Notes under the pieces: model-generated
Seen by the model: the letters and a program-made list of their open reading frames with translations, nothing else
Databases searched by the model: none
What the model was told of the DNA's origin: nothing
Origin: JAMHWF01 sp048500255
Lineage (GTDB): Bacteria; Pseudomonadota; Gammaproteobacteria; Burkholderiales; Burkholderiaceae_C
Direction: 5' to 3'
Assembly (NCBI GenBank): GCA_048500255.1
Contig: JASNYH010000002.1
Coordinates: forward strand, 682,001-746,000
Length of the DNA: 64,000 nt
Shown: piece by piece, positions 8,291-16,656 of the stretch
How positions within the stretch are numbered: the first letter of the stretch is position 1
Layout of the letters: each line of letters starts with the position of its first letter
Position numbers and translations under genes: made by a program

Positions 8291-8470
8291 TCACGCCCGG
8301 CCAATCCATTCGCGCCACAGGCTCACGGCGCCCACCACGATCTCGCGCTCCATCTCGGTCGTGATCGGCAGCACGAGCGCGCCGGCCTCGTGGAAGTTCT
8401 TGTTGAAATCGCGGCCGTCGCGCGCGACCAGATGCATGCACGTCCAAGAGGCGCCGATCCGTTCAGCGGT
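8291..8470 (-). pseudogene. C-terminal remnant of an unidentified protein
   Basis: In one minus-strand frame the stretch before a stop at 8291 reads as clearly protein-like, with HLVARDGRDFNKNFHEAGA and then LPITTEMEREIV and VSLWREWIGRA. It has no plausible start: the frame runs back into the neighbouring metallo-hydrolase remnant. I do not recognise the family. It is too short to be a full gene and is best read as the 3' end of a deleted or frameshifted gene. Confidence 0.4.
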
Positions 8471-9122
8471 ACGACCCCACGCGCCGGATCGCCAGCTCGA
8501 CGTTGGCGGGCATCGACGCGTCGAAGCCGTACATCGCGCCGTAGGTCGGGCGCAGCGCGTCCATCACGCGGCGTGTCACGGCGTCGCGCTGCGACTTCGC
8601 GAAGGCCGCGTGGCTGTTGTGCGTCTGCGGGTCGACGTGCCGGGCGAACGGCTCGGCTTCGAGCGCCTGCGCCGTGGCATCGAGCAGGTCGTCGAGGAAG
8701 CGCCGCTCGAAGGCGAAGTCGTCGCGCGAGCCGACGTTGCCGTGGCCGGCGACGCAGAAGTCCCAGGCCAGCGCGGCCACCGCGTCGAGATCGGCGGCGT
8801 GCGTGGTTACCGTGTCGGACACGGCAAAGCCGAGGAACGGCAGCTGGTCGGGATTGAGCAGGTCGGGGCTGTGCACGACGCGCGGCTGCACGAGCAGCCA
8901 GGCCGCATGGTCGTCGGTGTGCGCGGGATGCTCGAACGGATGCAGCTCGACGCGCAACCGTTCGAACCGGAAGGCGTCGCGCCCGTGACCGCCGGGCCCG
9001 GCGCCTGCCAGCACGAGCGTCGGCCGCGGCAGCGCGCTGTGCATGCGCTCCATCTTGTCGGCGGTGGCGCGGCTGGCCACGGGTTGCGGCGCGCCGTGCT
9101 GCTGGTGGCACGCCTTCGGGGG
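8463..9122 (-). pseudogene. N-terminally truncated MBL-fold metallo-hydrolase
   Basis: The readable protein begins around CHQQHGAPQPVASRATADKM and continues through HPAHTDDH, VVHSPDLLNP and FCVAGHGNVGSRDDFAF to RRVGSYR before the stop. These are the second half of a metallo-beta-lactamase-fold hydrolase: HTDD, the Asp bridging ligand and the last metal His are present. The N-terminal HxHxDH metal site is missing. A GTG at 9080 is the only start inside the frame and would give 205 residues without a complete active site. Most likely a decayed gene, together with the fragment just downstream. Confidence 0.55.
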
Positions 9123-9235
9123 ACGATGCCGCGCGCCAGAAGCGCCGCCGGGACTGCGCGGCGCGCTGGCATCGGATCACTGCGCGGCAAGGGCCGTGCC
9201 CTGCGGCGCTCGCGACAGGAGGACTGGAACGCGAA

Positions 9236-9269
9236 ATGCCGCGGCGCGCATCTCGGCGCGCCGCGGCAT
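9236..9269. terminator. Perfect 14-bp inverted repeat, hairpin
   Basis: ATGCCGCGGCGCGC and its exact complement GCGCGCCGCGGCAT are separated by 6 bases. It lies about 50 bp beyond the 3' end of the Cache-domain gene (minus strand). Only three U residues follow, so it may be a processing or stability hairpin or a weak terminator. Confidence 0.45.
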
Positions 9270-9321
9270 GCGGCGATGAGGAACGTGCGCGGGCCGTGCG
9301 TGCGCCCGCCGACGGCCCCCC

Positions 9322-9789
9322 TCAGCGATAGATGCCGACGCCGACGAGCGCGTCGCCGGACGGCAGCGCCTTCACGTACGACGTCTTGGCGGCGAGCTTC
9401 TTCGTTTCGGGGTGCACCCAGTTGTAGTCCACCCAGCCCGAGCCGCTCTTGCGCGCGGTGGCGCTCATTTCCATGATGAACGGCTTGCCGTCCTGGTCCT
9501 TCAGCTCCGACATGTTCTTGCCGATCAGCTTTTCGTTGCCGCCGTGCGCGAGCGTCATGCCGTCGAAGCGGTTGACGAAGACGTACATGTCCTTCTTGCG
9601 CCACTCGGCGTTGCCCTTGTCGCTGAAGTCCTTGTAGGCCTGCTCGGCGCCGGCCTTCTGAACGTGGGCGACGGCGGCGTTGACGAGGGCGACGGCTTCT
9701 TCCTTGGTGCCGCGCTGCTCCTGGGCGGAGGCGACGAAGGCGGTGGCAGCGAACGCCGAGGCCAGGATCAAAGAGGGTGCGAACTTCAC
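9322..9789 (-). CDS. Periplasmic single-Cache-domain protein
   Basis: This 155-residue protein has a cleavable signal peptide (MKFAPSLILASAFAATAFVASA, cut near residue 22). It is followed by a small Cache-type sensor fold: VYKDF-like helix, MYVFVNRFDGMTLAHGGNEKLIGKNMSELKD, and GSGWVDYNWVHPETKK. Free-standing Cache proteins bind small ligands such as organic acids in the periplasm. The start is GTG at 9789 with GGAGA upstream. No kinase or transducer is attached or adjacent, so its signalling partner is unknown. It is downstream of the acyltransferase gene but separated by about 190 bp. Confidence 0.75.
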   Translation of the reverse strand: MKFAPSLILASAFAATAFVASAQEQRGTKEEAVALVNAAVAHVQKAGAEQAYKDFSDKGNAEWRKKDMYVFVNRFDGMTLAHGGNEKLIGKNMSELKDQDGKPFIMEMSATARKSGSGWVDYNWVHPETKKLAAKTSYVKALPSGDALVGVGIYR

Positions 9790-9979
9790 GGATCAGTCTC
9801 CAGTCGGTCGATGAGTGGGGCCGCCAGCGCGGCGGCCAACGGGGTGGCCACTGCGATTTCGGCGCCACCGGGCGGCACTTGAGCATCGACCGGCCGGCCA
9901 CGCGGCCGGTGGGTGCGCAACTTCTCCCGCGATCGGCGGCCTGCAGCCCTCGCCGAGCGGGCGATGCGACCGTGCCGGG

Positions 9980-11011
9980 TCAGCCCGAGCGCGGCGCGGT
10001 CGCGTCGTCGGTATCGGCGCCGGCATCGGCGCCGGTGGGCGCAGCTTCGAGCGCGGCGCCGGAGCCGCCGAGCACGGCGTCGATGCGCGCATCCTTGTCG
10101 CGCCACAGCCGCAACAGCCAGCGCTGCACCTGGCGGCGCTGCTGGGCGTCGTGCGCAGGATCGTTGCGCGTCAGCTCGGGTGCGATGGCGTGCCGCTCGG
10201 CGCGCACGACGATGCGCCGCACGTCGCCGCGCAGGAACTGCCAGAACGTCGGCGCGCCGTCCGGGTAGACGATCGTCACGTCGAGCAGCGAGTCGAAGCG
10301 GTCGCCCAGCGCCGTCAGCGCCATCGCCAGCCCGCCGGCGCGCGGCTTGAGCAGGTGGCGGTACGGCGCGCCCTGCTTCGCGCGCTTGGCCGGCGTGTAG
10401 CGCGTGCCCTCGACGAAGTTCATCACCGACGTGGGCACGAGCGCGAACTTGGCGCAGGCGCGGCGCGTCGTCTCGATGTCCTCGAGGCGCTTCTCGGGGT
10501 GCTTCATCAGCACGGCCTCGGAGTGGCGGCGCATGAACGGGAAGTCGAGCGCCCACCACGCCAGCCCCATCACGGGAACCCAGATCAGCTCGCGCTTGAG
10601 AAAGAACTTGAGCAGCGGGATGCGCCGGTTCAGCAGGTGCTGCAGCACGAAGATGTCGACCCAGCTCTGGTGGTTGCAGGTCACGAGGTACCAGCCGCGG
10701 TAGGCCAGGCCGTCGATGCCGGCGACGTCCCAGGCGGTCGACTGCGTCAGCCGCATCCAGCCGCTGTTGCCGGCGATCCACGCGGTGGCGATGGCATTGA
10801 GCCACGGGTCGAGCACGCGGCGCGCGGCGCGAAACGGCAGCACCAGGCGCAGCAGCGCGGCGGCGAACAGCAGCGTGCACCACACCAGCGTGTTGCCCAC
10901 CAGCAGCAGCACGGCGATCGCTCCGCGCAGCGGCGGCGGCAGCGCGCCGAGCGGGGCGCGCCACGCGGGGTCGGCGGCGGCAAGGGAAGGATCGGGCGGC
11001 GGGTGTTGCAT
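9980..11011 (-). CDS. PlsC-type lysophospholipid acyltransferase
   Basis: This 343-residue membrane protein has two hydrophobic segments near residues 30-65. The acyltransferase motif NHQSWVD (the HX4D catalytic pair) lies near residue 112, and FVEGTRYTPAK (the EGT substrate motif) near 200. It should acylate lysophosphatidate or related lysophospholipids at the inner membrane, resembling the YihG/YihY-neighbour group. The last 40 residues are low complexity. An FNR-like box lies 43 bp upstream, shared with the divergent trpB2 gene. Confidence 0.83.
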   Translation of the reverse strand: MQHPPPDPSLAAADPAWRAPLGALPPPLRGAIAVLLLVGNTLVWCTLLFAAALLRLVLPFRAARRVLDPWLNAIATAWIAGNSGWMRLTQSTAWDVAGIDGLAYRGWYLVTCNHQSWVDIFVLQHLLNRRIPLLKFFLKRELIWVPVMGLAWWALDFPFMRRHSEAVLMKHPEKRLEDIETTRRACAKFALVPTSVMNFVEGTRYTPAKRAKQGAPYRHLLKPRAGGLAMALTALGDRFDSLLDVTIVYPDGAPTFWQFLRGDVRRIVVRAERHAIAPELTRNDPAHDAQQRRQVQRWLLRLWRDKDARIDAVLGGSGAALEAAPTGADAGADTDDATAPRSG

Positions 11012-11053
11012 CGGGAAAGCCGGTCACGGTAGCCGGTGTCGGGCGCGGCGTCC

Positions 11054-11067
11054 CTGACTTCGGTCAA
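11054..11067. promoter_or_regulatory. FNR/DNR-like box, acyltransferase-trpB2 promoter
   Basis: CTGACttcgGTCAA is an inverted repeat of the TTGAY-N4-RTCAA type with one base off on the left. It sits between the divergent acyltransferase and TrpB2 genes. Confidence 0.45.
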
Positions 11068-11166
11068 ACAGCGTCCGGAGAGGGCCGAGGGCAAGCGAGG
11101 ATACTCGCCCCGAGCACGGCAGGCCTACGATGCGCGCTCGACCGCACCACCGCATCGAGGAGACAC

Positions 11167-12531
11167 ATGAACGCAGCCACCAAGTTCCTGCTCGACGAAA
11201 GCCGGATGCCCAAGCACTGGTACAACATCGCGGCCGACCTGCCCAAGCCGGCGCCCGCCGTGCTGCACCCCGGCACGCTGCAGCCCGTCGGCCCCGACGA
11301 TCTGGCGCCGCTGTTCCCGATGGAGCTGATCCTGCAGGAGGTGAGCACCGAGCGCGAGGTGCCGATCCCCGAGCCGGTGCGCGACGTGTTCCGCCTCTGG
11401 CGGCCCTCGCCGCTGGTGCGCGCGCACCGCCTCGAGAAGGCGCTCGGCACGCCGGCGAAGATCTACTACAAGTACGAGGGCGTCTCGCCGGCCGGCTCGC
11501 ACAAGCCCAACACCGCCGTGCCGCAGGCCTGGTACAACCAGCAGGCCGGCATCAAGAAGATCTCGACCGAGACGGGCGCCGGCCAGTGGGGCTCGTCGCT
11601 CGCCTTCGCCGGCGCGCTGTTCGGCATCGACGTGACCGTGTTCCAGGTGCGCGTCTCGTACGACCAGAAGCCGTACCGACGTGCGCTGATGGAGACCTAC
11701 GGCGCGCGCTGCATCGCCAGCCCGTCGAACGAAACCAATTCCGGCCGCGCCATCCTCGCCAAGGATCCGAACCACCCCGGGTCGCTGGGCATCGCGATCT
11801 CGGAGGCCGTCGAGGTGGCGGCGACGAACGACGACACCAAGTACGCGCTCGGCTCGGTGCTCAACCACGTGCTGATGCACCAGACGATCATCGGCCAGGA
11901 GGCCATGCTGCAGATGGAGATGGCGGACGACGACCCCGACATCGTCATCGGCTGCACCGGCGGCGGCTCCAACTTCGCCGGGCTCGCCTTCCCGTACCTC
12001 GGCCAGCAGCTGCGCGGTGGCAGGAGGCGCCGCATCGTCGCCGTCGAGCCGGCGGCCTGCCCGTCGCTGACGCGCGGGAGGTACGCCTATGACTTCGGCG
12101 ATACGGCGCATCTGACGCCGCTGACCAAGATGCACACGCTGGGCTCGACCTTCACGCCGCCCGGCTTCCATGCCGGCGGCCTGCGCTATCACGGCATGGC
12201 GCCGATGGTGTCGCACCTCAAGGAGCTGGGCCTGATCGAGGCGTGCGCCTACCACCAGACGGCCTGCTTCGAGGCCGGCGTGATGTTCGCGCGCGCCGAG
12301 GGCATCGTGCCGGCGCCCGAAGCCAACCACGCCGTGCGCGCTGCCATCGACGAGGCGCTGCGCTGCAAGCGCGAGGGCAAGTCCGAGACGATCCTGTTCA
12401 ACCTCTCGGGCCACGGTCACTTCGACATGTCGTCGTACAGCAACTACATGGCGGGCAAGCTCGTCGACCAGCCCTACGACGAGAGCGAGCTCGCGATGGC
12501 GCTGGCCGGGTTGCCGGCGGTGCCGGCCTGA
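11167..12531 (+). CDS. Tryptophan synthase beta-like protein, TrpB2 type
   Basis: This 454-residue PLP enzyme has the long N-terminal extension of TrpB2 proteins and the PLP lysine in SPAGSHKPNTA. It also has TGAGQWGSSLAFA and the phosphate-binding loop GCTGGGSNFAG. It would make tryptophan from indole (or O-phosphoserine plus indole) and serine without needing TrpA. There is no trpA or other trp gene nearby. The FNR-like box upstream suggests use under oxygen limitation, perhaps for indole salvage. The start has GAGGAGA upstream. Confidence 0.88.
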   Translation: MNAATKFLLDESRMPKHWYNIAADLPKPAPAVLHPGTLQPVGPDDLAPLFPMELILQEVSTEREVPIPEPVRDVFRLWRPSPLVRAHRLEKALGTPAKIYYKYEGVSPAGSHKPNTAVPQAWYNQQAGIKKISTETGAGQWGSSLAFAGALFGIDVTVFQVRVSYDQKPYRRALMETYGARCIASPSNETNSGRAILAKDPNHPGSLGIAISEAVEVAATNDDTKYALGSVLNHVLMHQTIIGQEAMLQMEMADDDPDIVIGCTGGGSNFAGLAFPYLGQQLRGGRRRRIVAVEPAACPSLTRGRYAYDFGDTAHLTPLTKMHTLGSTFTPPGFHAGGLRYHGMAPMVSHLKELGLIEACAYHQTACFEAGVMFARAEGIVPAPEANHAVRAAIDEALRCKREGKSETILFNLSGHGHFDMSSYSNYMAGKLVDQPYDESELAMALAGLPAVPA

Positions 12532-12535
12532 GAAG

Positions 12536-12572
12536 AAAAAAAAGCGTCCGGCGCTGCGACGCGCCGGACGCT
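12536..12572 (-). terminator. Rho-independent terminator of the bcr operon
   Basis: Read leftward, an 11-bp perfect stem (AGCGTCCGGCG paired with CGCCGGACGCT, 8-nt loop) is followed by an eight-base T run (A tract at 12536-12543 on the plus strand). It lies 18 bp past the last leftward gene. This is the clearest intrinsic terminator in the window. Confidence 0.85.
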
Positions 12573-12589
12573 CGCGACTGACGGGCGCG

Positions 12590-12802
12590 TCAGTGCGCCG
12601 GCTTCACCACCGGCCGCGCATAGTGCCCGCCGATGAGGGCGCGCGCACACAGGTAGCGCTCGCGCATGCCCTCGCCCAGCGCGTCGAGGTCGACATGGCC
12701 GTCGGCGTCGCAGGGGACGACGCAGCTGCAGACGCCCTCGTCGAGAGGGCGGAAGTGCAGCTCCCAGCCGGGCGCGCCGTCGTGGATCGATGCGGCACCC
12801 AT
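12590..12802 (-). CDS. Small conserved-looking protein at the end of the bcr operon
   Basis: This 70-residue protein is not recognised. It has an ATG start, sits 16 bp after the ferredoxin gene and ends just before the operon terminator, so it is very likely translated. It has a central CSCVVPC cluster (three cysteines) followed by an acidic stretch and the C-terminal GGHYARPVVKPAH. A role in metal or cluster handling linked to benzoyl-CoA reductase is conceivable but is only a guess from cysteines and position. Confidence 0.6.
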   Translation of the reverse strand: MGAASIHDGAPGWELHFRPLDEGVCSCVVPCDADGHVDLDALGEGMRERYLCARALIGGHYARPVVKPAH

Positions 12803-12818
12803 GCGCGTCGGCTCCGGC

Positions 12819-13064
12819 TCAGGCGCGCAGCGACTCGTACTTCGCCTGCAACTGCTCCGGCGTCTCGACGAAGTCGGGGTGCTGCTCGATGCAGTCGGCG
12901 GGGCAGACGAGCTTGCACTGCGGCTCGTCCTCGGCGCCGACGCACTCGGTGCAGCGCAGCGGGTCGATGACGTAGATGGGGTCGCCGACCGAGATCGCCT
13001 CGTTCGGGCAGACGGGCTTGCAGGCGTCGCAGGCGGTGCAGTTCTCGGTGATGGTCAGGGCCAT
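12819..13064 (-). CDS. fdx: 2[4Fe-4S] ferredoxin, electron donor to benzoyl-CoA reductase
   Basis: This 81-residue ferredoxin has two cluster motifs: CTACDACKPVCP, and CTECVGAEDEPQCKLVCP with the enlarged loop typical of YfhL/Alvin-type low-potential ferredoxins. A C-terminal helix follows. In Thauera the equivalent ferredoxin carries electrons from 2-oxoglutarate:ferredoxin oxidoreductase to benzoyl-CoA reductase. Here it follows bcrD by 22 bp with AGGAG before its ATG, and korAB is divergent from the same operon. Confidence 0.92.
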   Translation of the reverse strand: MALTITENCTACDACKPVCPNEAISVGDPIYVIDPLRCTECVGAEDEPQCKLVCPADCIEQHPDFVETPEQLQAKYESLRA

Positions 13065-13086
13065 GGTTCGTTCTCCTAAGTCGTCG

Positions 13087-13926
13087 TCAGGCGGCGGCCG
13101 CCTCCAGTTCGTTCAGCTTCGAGTGGCGGAAGGCGCCCCACAGCGCGGCACCGATGGCGCCGGCGTAGATCGAGTCGGGGTGCGAGCGCGCCTCGACCTT
13201 GACCTTCTCGGCCACCATGTCCTCGCGGATCGCGGCGAGCAGGCCGGAGTCTAGCGCGAGGCCTCCGGTGAGCAGCGCCGTGCCTTCCTTGACGCCCGTC
13301 ACCTTGAGCAGCTTGACGATGCGCGAGGCCATCGACAGGTGGATGCCCTTGAGGATGTCGGGCGTCGAGATGCCGCGGCTGACCATGTTGATCACGTCCG
13401 TCTCGGCGAGCACGGCGCAGATCGAGCTGACCTTCTCCGGATCCTTCGACGTGCACGACAGCGGGCCGATTTCCTCGACGGCCACGCCGAGGTAGCGCGC
13501 GATGTTCTCGAGGAACTGACCCGAGCCCGAGGCGCACTGGCTCGTCATCTTGTAGCTGAGCACCTTGCCGCGCTCGTCGACCGAGATGGCGCGGCCGTTG
13601 AGCGCGCCGATGTCGACGACGGCGCGCGCCGTCGGGTCGAGAAACACGCCGCCGCGCGCGTGCGTGGTCATCGAGTAGAAGTGGCCGGTGGCGAACTTGA
13701 CGTTCTCGCCTTCGCCGGTGGTCGCGATGTAGTCGACGTCGTCCTTGGTGAGGCCGGCGTCGGCGAGCACGCCTTCGTAGCCCTCCTGCGCGAGCGTCAT
13801 CGGGTCGCGGCGGCGGATGCGCTCGCTGCGCTTGGCCAGCCACTCGTGCTTGTCGCCGTCGTTGCGGAACAGGACCGACTTGACGGCGCCCGAGCCGATG
13901 TCGATGCCGATGGTGTAGGTCGTCAT
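13087..13926 (-). CDS. bcrD: Benzoyl-CoA reductase subunit D (BadG-type ATPase)
   Basis: This 279-residue ASKHA-fold ATPase has the N-terminal IGIDIGSGAVKSV nucleotide loop. C in TSQCASGSGQFL and C in GPLSCTSKDPE are candidate ligands of the [4Fe-4S] cluster shared with BcrA, and LLTGGLALDSG is also present. With BcrA it hydrolyses two ATP per electron pair to push electrons into the BcrBC active site for dearomatisation of benzoyl-CoA. Its length fits the Thauera-type enzyme (about 280). It is the fourth bcr gene, 19 bp after bcrA. Confidence 0.95.
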   Translation of the reverse strand: MTTYTIGIDIGSGAVKSVLFRNDGDKHEWLAKRSERIRRRDPMTLAQEGYEGVLADAGLTKDDVDYIATTGEGENVKFATGHFYSMTTHARGGVFLDPTARAVVDIGALNGRAISVDERGKVLSYKMTSQCASGSGQFLENIARYLGVAVEEIGPLSCTSKDPEKVSSICAVLAETDVINMVSRGISTPDILKGIHLSMASRIVKLLKVTGVKEGTALLTGGLALDSGLLAAIREDMVAEKVKVEARSHPDSIYAGAIGAALWGAFRHSKLNELEAAAA

Positions 13927-13945
13927 TTCGTCGTCTCCTCGTGTT

Positions 13946-15277
13946 TCAGGCGCGCGCTTCGGCGGTCTTGCCTTCCTCGACCACGGCGCGGTAGGCGAAC
14001 GTCGCGCCGCCGAGCGCCCCGGTGTAGATCGAGTCGGGGTTGATGTTGAGCGTGAGCTTGCCGTAGTTCTCCTCGACCAGCTCGACCAGCGCCTTGACCG
14101 CGGCCTCGTTCTTGGCCACGCCGCCGGTGAAGGTGAACTCGTCGCGGATGCCGCCCGAGCGCGCCAGGATCGACATCGCGCGCAGGATGATGGCGCGGTG
14201 CAGGCCGGCCATGATGTCCTCGCGCTTGTCGCCGAGCGCCAGCCGGTCGCGCAGCTCGGCGCCGGCGAACACGGTGCAGGTCGAGTTGATGCGCACCTGC
14301 TTGGTCGATTGCATCGCCATCGGCCCCAGCTCGTGCAGGCCCATGTTCATCTCGTCGGCGATGTAGCCGAGGTAGCGCCCGCAGCCGGCCGCGCAGCGGT
14401 CGTTCATCTGGAAGCTCTCGACGATGCCGGCCGGGTCGACCTGGATCGCCTTGGTGTCCTGGCCTCCGATGTCGAGCACCGTCGCCGTGCCCGGGTACAT
14501 CACGTGAGCGCCCAAGCCGTGGCACAGGATCTCGCTGCGCACGTGTTCCTTGCTGAACGGCAGCCGCGCGCGGCCGTAGCCGGTGCCGACGACGTAGGTC
14601 TCCACCATCTCGGTGTCGAGGATGCCCTTGATCGGCGCCTCGACGGCCGCGCGCTTGCTCTGCGTCTCGGGCAGCGCGACGAAGCTGCGCTCCAGCGCGG
14701 CCAGCAGGTGGCGCCGCACCGAGTCGTCGTAGACGCGGTTCTCGACCTCGATGATCGAGCGGTCGAACAGGTTGAGCAGGTTGTCGTAGCGCGTGCCGAG
14801 CGCCTTGGAGACCTCCTCGCCGACGGCCAGGTACTGGCTGCCCGCGATGTCGCGGAAGAAGTCGCTCTTGCGCTTGGCGCCGGGAGCGAACAGCGACGGC
14901 GCCTCCGTCGTCAGGCGCTTGAACACCTCGTCCAGCGTGTTGCGGACCCCGCTGTCGAAGTTCGACTTCTCGAGGTTGCGCTGGCACGTCGCCTCGAGGT
15001 CGACGAGCTGCTCGAGATACTGCTCGGCGCGGAAGTCGCGTTCGAGCTGGCCGATGAAGGCGTCGAGCGAGCCGTTGAGCGCGCCGCTTTGCTGCAGCGC
15101 CTGGCGGAACAGGTAGAAGCGCCCGTTGATCAGCGCCTCCGTCTTGGCGACGGCGGCGGCGGTGTCGTAGTTCGAGCGCGAGTTGGTGATGCCCCGGCCG
15201 AGAACGTTCTGGTTCTCGTCGATGACGACCGCCTTGGTGGTCGTCGAGCCGAGGTCGATGCCGATGAAGCAGCGCAT
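13946..15277 (-). CDS. bcrA: Benzoyl-CoA reductase subunit A (BadG-type ATPase)
   Basis: This 443-residue ATPase subunit has FIGIDLGSTTTKAVVID at the start, DIGGQDTKAIQ, the cluster region NDRCAAGCGRYL, and STCTVFAGAELRDRL. ATG 15277 is chosen, with a purine-rich site upstream; in-frame sequence 5' of it has no family character. The insertion of about 120 residues between the two ATPase subdomains is normal for BcrA and distinguishes it from BcrD. Length is close to the Thauera enzyme (about 440). Confidence 0.95.
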   Translation of the reverse strand: MRCFIGIDLGSTTTKAVVIDENQNVLGRGITNSRSNYDTAAAVAKTEALINGRFYLFRQALQQSGALNGSLDAFIGQLERDFRAEQYLEQLVDLEATCQRNLEKSNFDSGVRNTLDEVFKRLTTEAPSLFAPGAKRKSDFFRDIAGSQYLAVGEEVSKALGTRYDNLLNLFDRSIIEVENRVYDDSVRRHLLAALERSFVALPETQSKRAAVEAPIKGILDTEMVETYVVGTGYGRARLPFSKEHVRSEILCHGLGAHVMYPGTATVLDIGGQDTKAIQVDPAGIVESFQMNDRCAAGCGRYLGYIADEMNMGLHELGPMAMQSTKQVRINSTCTVFAGAELRDRLALGDKREDIMAGLHRAIILRAMSILARSGGIRDEFTFTGGVAKNEAAVKALVELVEENYGKLTLNINPDSIYTGALGGATFAYRAVVEEGKTAEARA

Positions 15278-15293
15278 GTTCGTTCCTCCGTCT

Positions 15294-16628
15294 TCAGGCA
15301 GCCGTGATGACGGTCGGCGTCGCACCGGACGTGCGCTTCTGCTTGACCATCTGGAAGTAGCTCTCGAGCCGGTTCTTCACGTTCGCGGCCGAGAAGTAGC
15401 GCGGGTCGACGAGGTCGGTCTCGACGAAGGCCGCCGGCTTGCCCGTGCGCTTCTCGACTTCGCGCAGGATCAGCAGCTGGCCGGCCGAGAACGAGTTGCA
15501 GCTCTTGATCGAGTTGATCAGCAGGCCGTCGGCCTGGTACTCCTCGATGTACTTGCAGATCATGTCGACGCGCGAGGGCAGGTTCAGGTTGGTGTAGCAG
15601 CCCAGGCAGTAGTCGGCCAGCGATTCCAGCGGATGATCCGGGTCGTGGCGGAAGCCGAAGTCGTAGAGGCCGCCGACCTTGGCGTAGGTCGAGCTGACGA
15701 CGACGGCGCCCTCGTCGTAGAACATCTTCCAGAAGTCGCGGAAGCTGGTCCAGTTGGGCGGGCCTTCGACGATCAGGCGGTACTTCTCCTCGCCCATGTC
15801 GCCGTCGGGCGTGACCGGGCCCTTGCCCAGGCGCACGCGCTCCTCGATCTCGTTGCGCAGCACGCGGTAGTACTCGGTGGCCTCCTTGGTGCCGCGGAAC
15901 GCCGTGAAGATCGGGCCGATGTAGTACACGGCGCCGAAGTAGCCGTCGATCGGGCTCGGGCGGTTCTTGGCCGACTGCAGCACGCGCACCAGGTCGTCCT
16001 CGGCCTTGACCGACTCCTTCATGTACTCGCGCAGGCGGTCGATGTCGAACTTGACGCCCGAGACGCGCTCGAGGGTCGGGATCACCGTCTCCTTGAGCTG
16101 GCGCACGACGTAGTCGCGCATGTTCGGCGCGATCTTGCCTTCGCCCTGGTAGGGCACGTGCAGCATGACGGTCTCGCAGCCGTACTTGTGGCGGATCAGC
16201 TCGAACCACTTCATGAAGGTGAAGCAGCCCGTGTACGACAGCAGCAGCAGGTCGGGGCGGGGCATCGGATCGCCCGTCGGGCCGATCTCGCCGCCCATCA
16301 TCATGCCGAGGTCGGCCTTGACGTAGGTGCAGACGTCCTCGGACTGACCGTCGCGCTCGGCGTCCATGATGAACTTGCCCGACTTCTTGCGCATGCCGTT
16401 CTGCAGCGCATTCGTCTCGGGCAGGCTGCGCGCGAAGTCGAAGCACATCAGCAGTTCGTTCAGGTTGCCCGGCACGAACGTGGCGGCGACCTTGCGGCCT
16501 TGCGAATGGGCCTGCGCGAGGTCCATGTAGTTGCTGTTGATGAGCTCCTTCTGGAGCCACATCGCGTCCTCTTTCTGGACGTTCTGCGGCTTCTTGGTCG
16601 GGGCGGGGGTGGCGACCGGCGTGTTCAT
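15294..16628 (-). CDS. bcrB: Benzoyl-CoA reductase subunit B
   Basis: This 444-residue subunit of the HgdB/BcrBC family binds benzoyl-CoA with BcrC. Cysteines in LSYTGCFTFMKW, YCLGCYTNLNL and SIKSCNSFSAGQ are the likely [4Fe-4S] ligands. ATG 16628 has GAGGAGA upstream; the 27 in-frame residues before it are low-complexity leader. It is 28 bp after bcrC and 16 bp before bcrA. The CBAD order and subunit sizes match the Thauera (Bcr) rather than the Azoarcus (Bzd) subtype. Confidence 0.95.
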   Translation of the reverse strand: MNTPVATPAPTKKPQNVQKEDAMWLQKELINSNYMDLAQAHSQGRKVAATFVPGNLNELLMCFDFARSLPETNALQNGMRKKSGKFIMDAERDGQSEDVCTYVKADLGMMMGGEIGPTGDPMPRPDLLLLSYTGCFTFMKWFELIRHKYGCETVMLHVPYQGEGKIAPNMRDYVVRQLKETVIPTLERVSGVKFDIDRLREYMKESVKAEDDLVRVLQSAKNRPSPIDGYFGAVYYIGPIFTAFRGTKEATEYYRVLRNEIEERVRLGKGPVTPDGDMGEEKYRLIVEGPPNWTSFRDFWKMFYDEGAVVVSSTYAKVGGLYDFGFRHDPDHPLESLADYCLGCYTNLNLPSRVDMICKYIEEYQADGLLINSIKSCNSFSAGQLLILREVEKRTGKPAAFVETDLVDPRYFSAANVKNRLESYFQMVKQKRTSGATPTVITAA

Positions 16629-16656
16629 CGGTGTCTCCTCGGTGTCGGTGCCGCGC

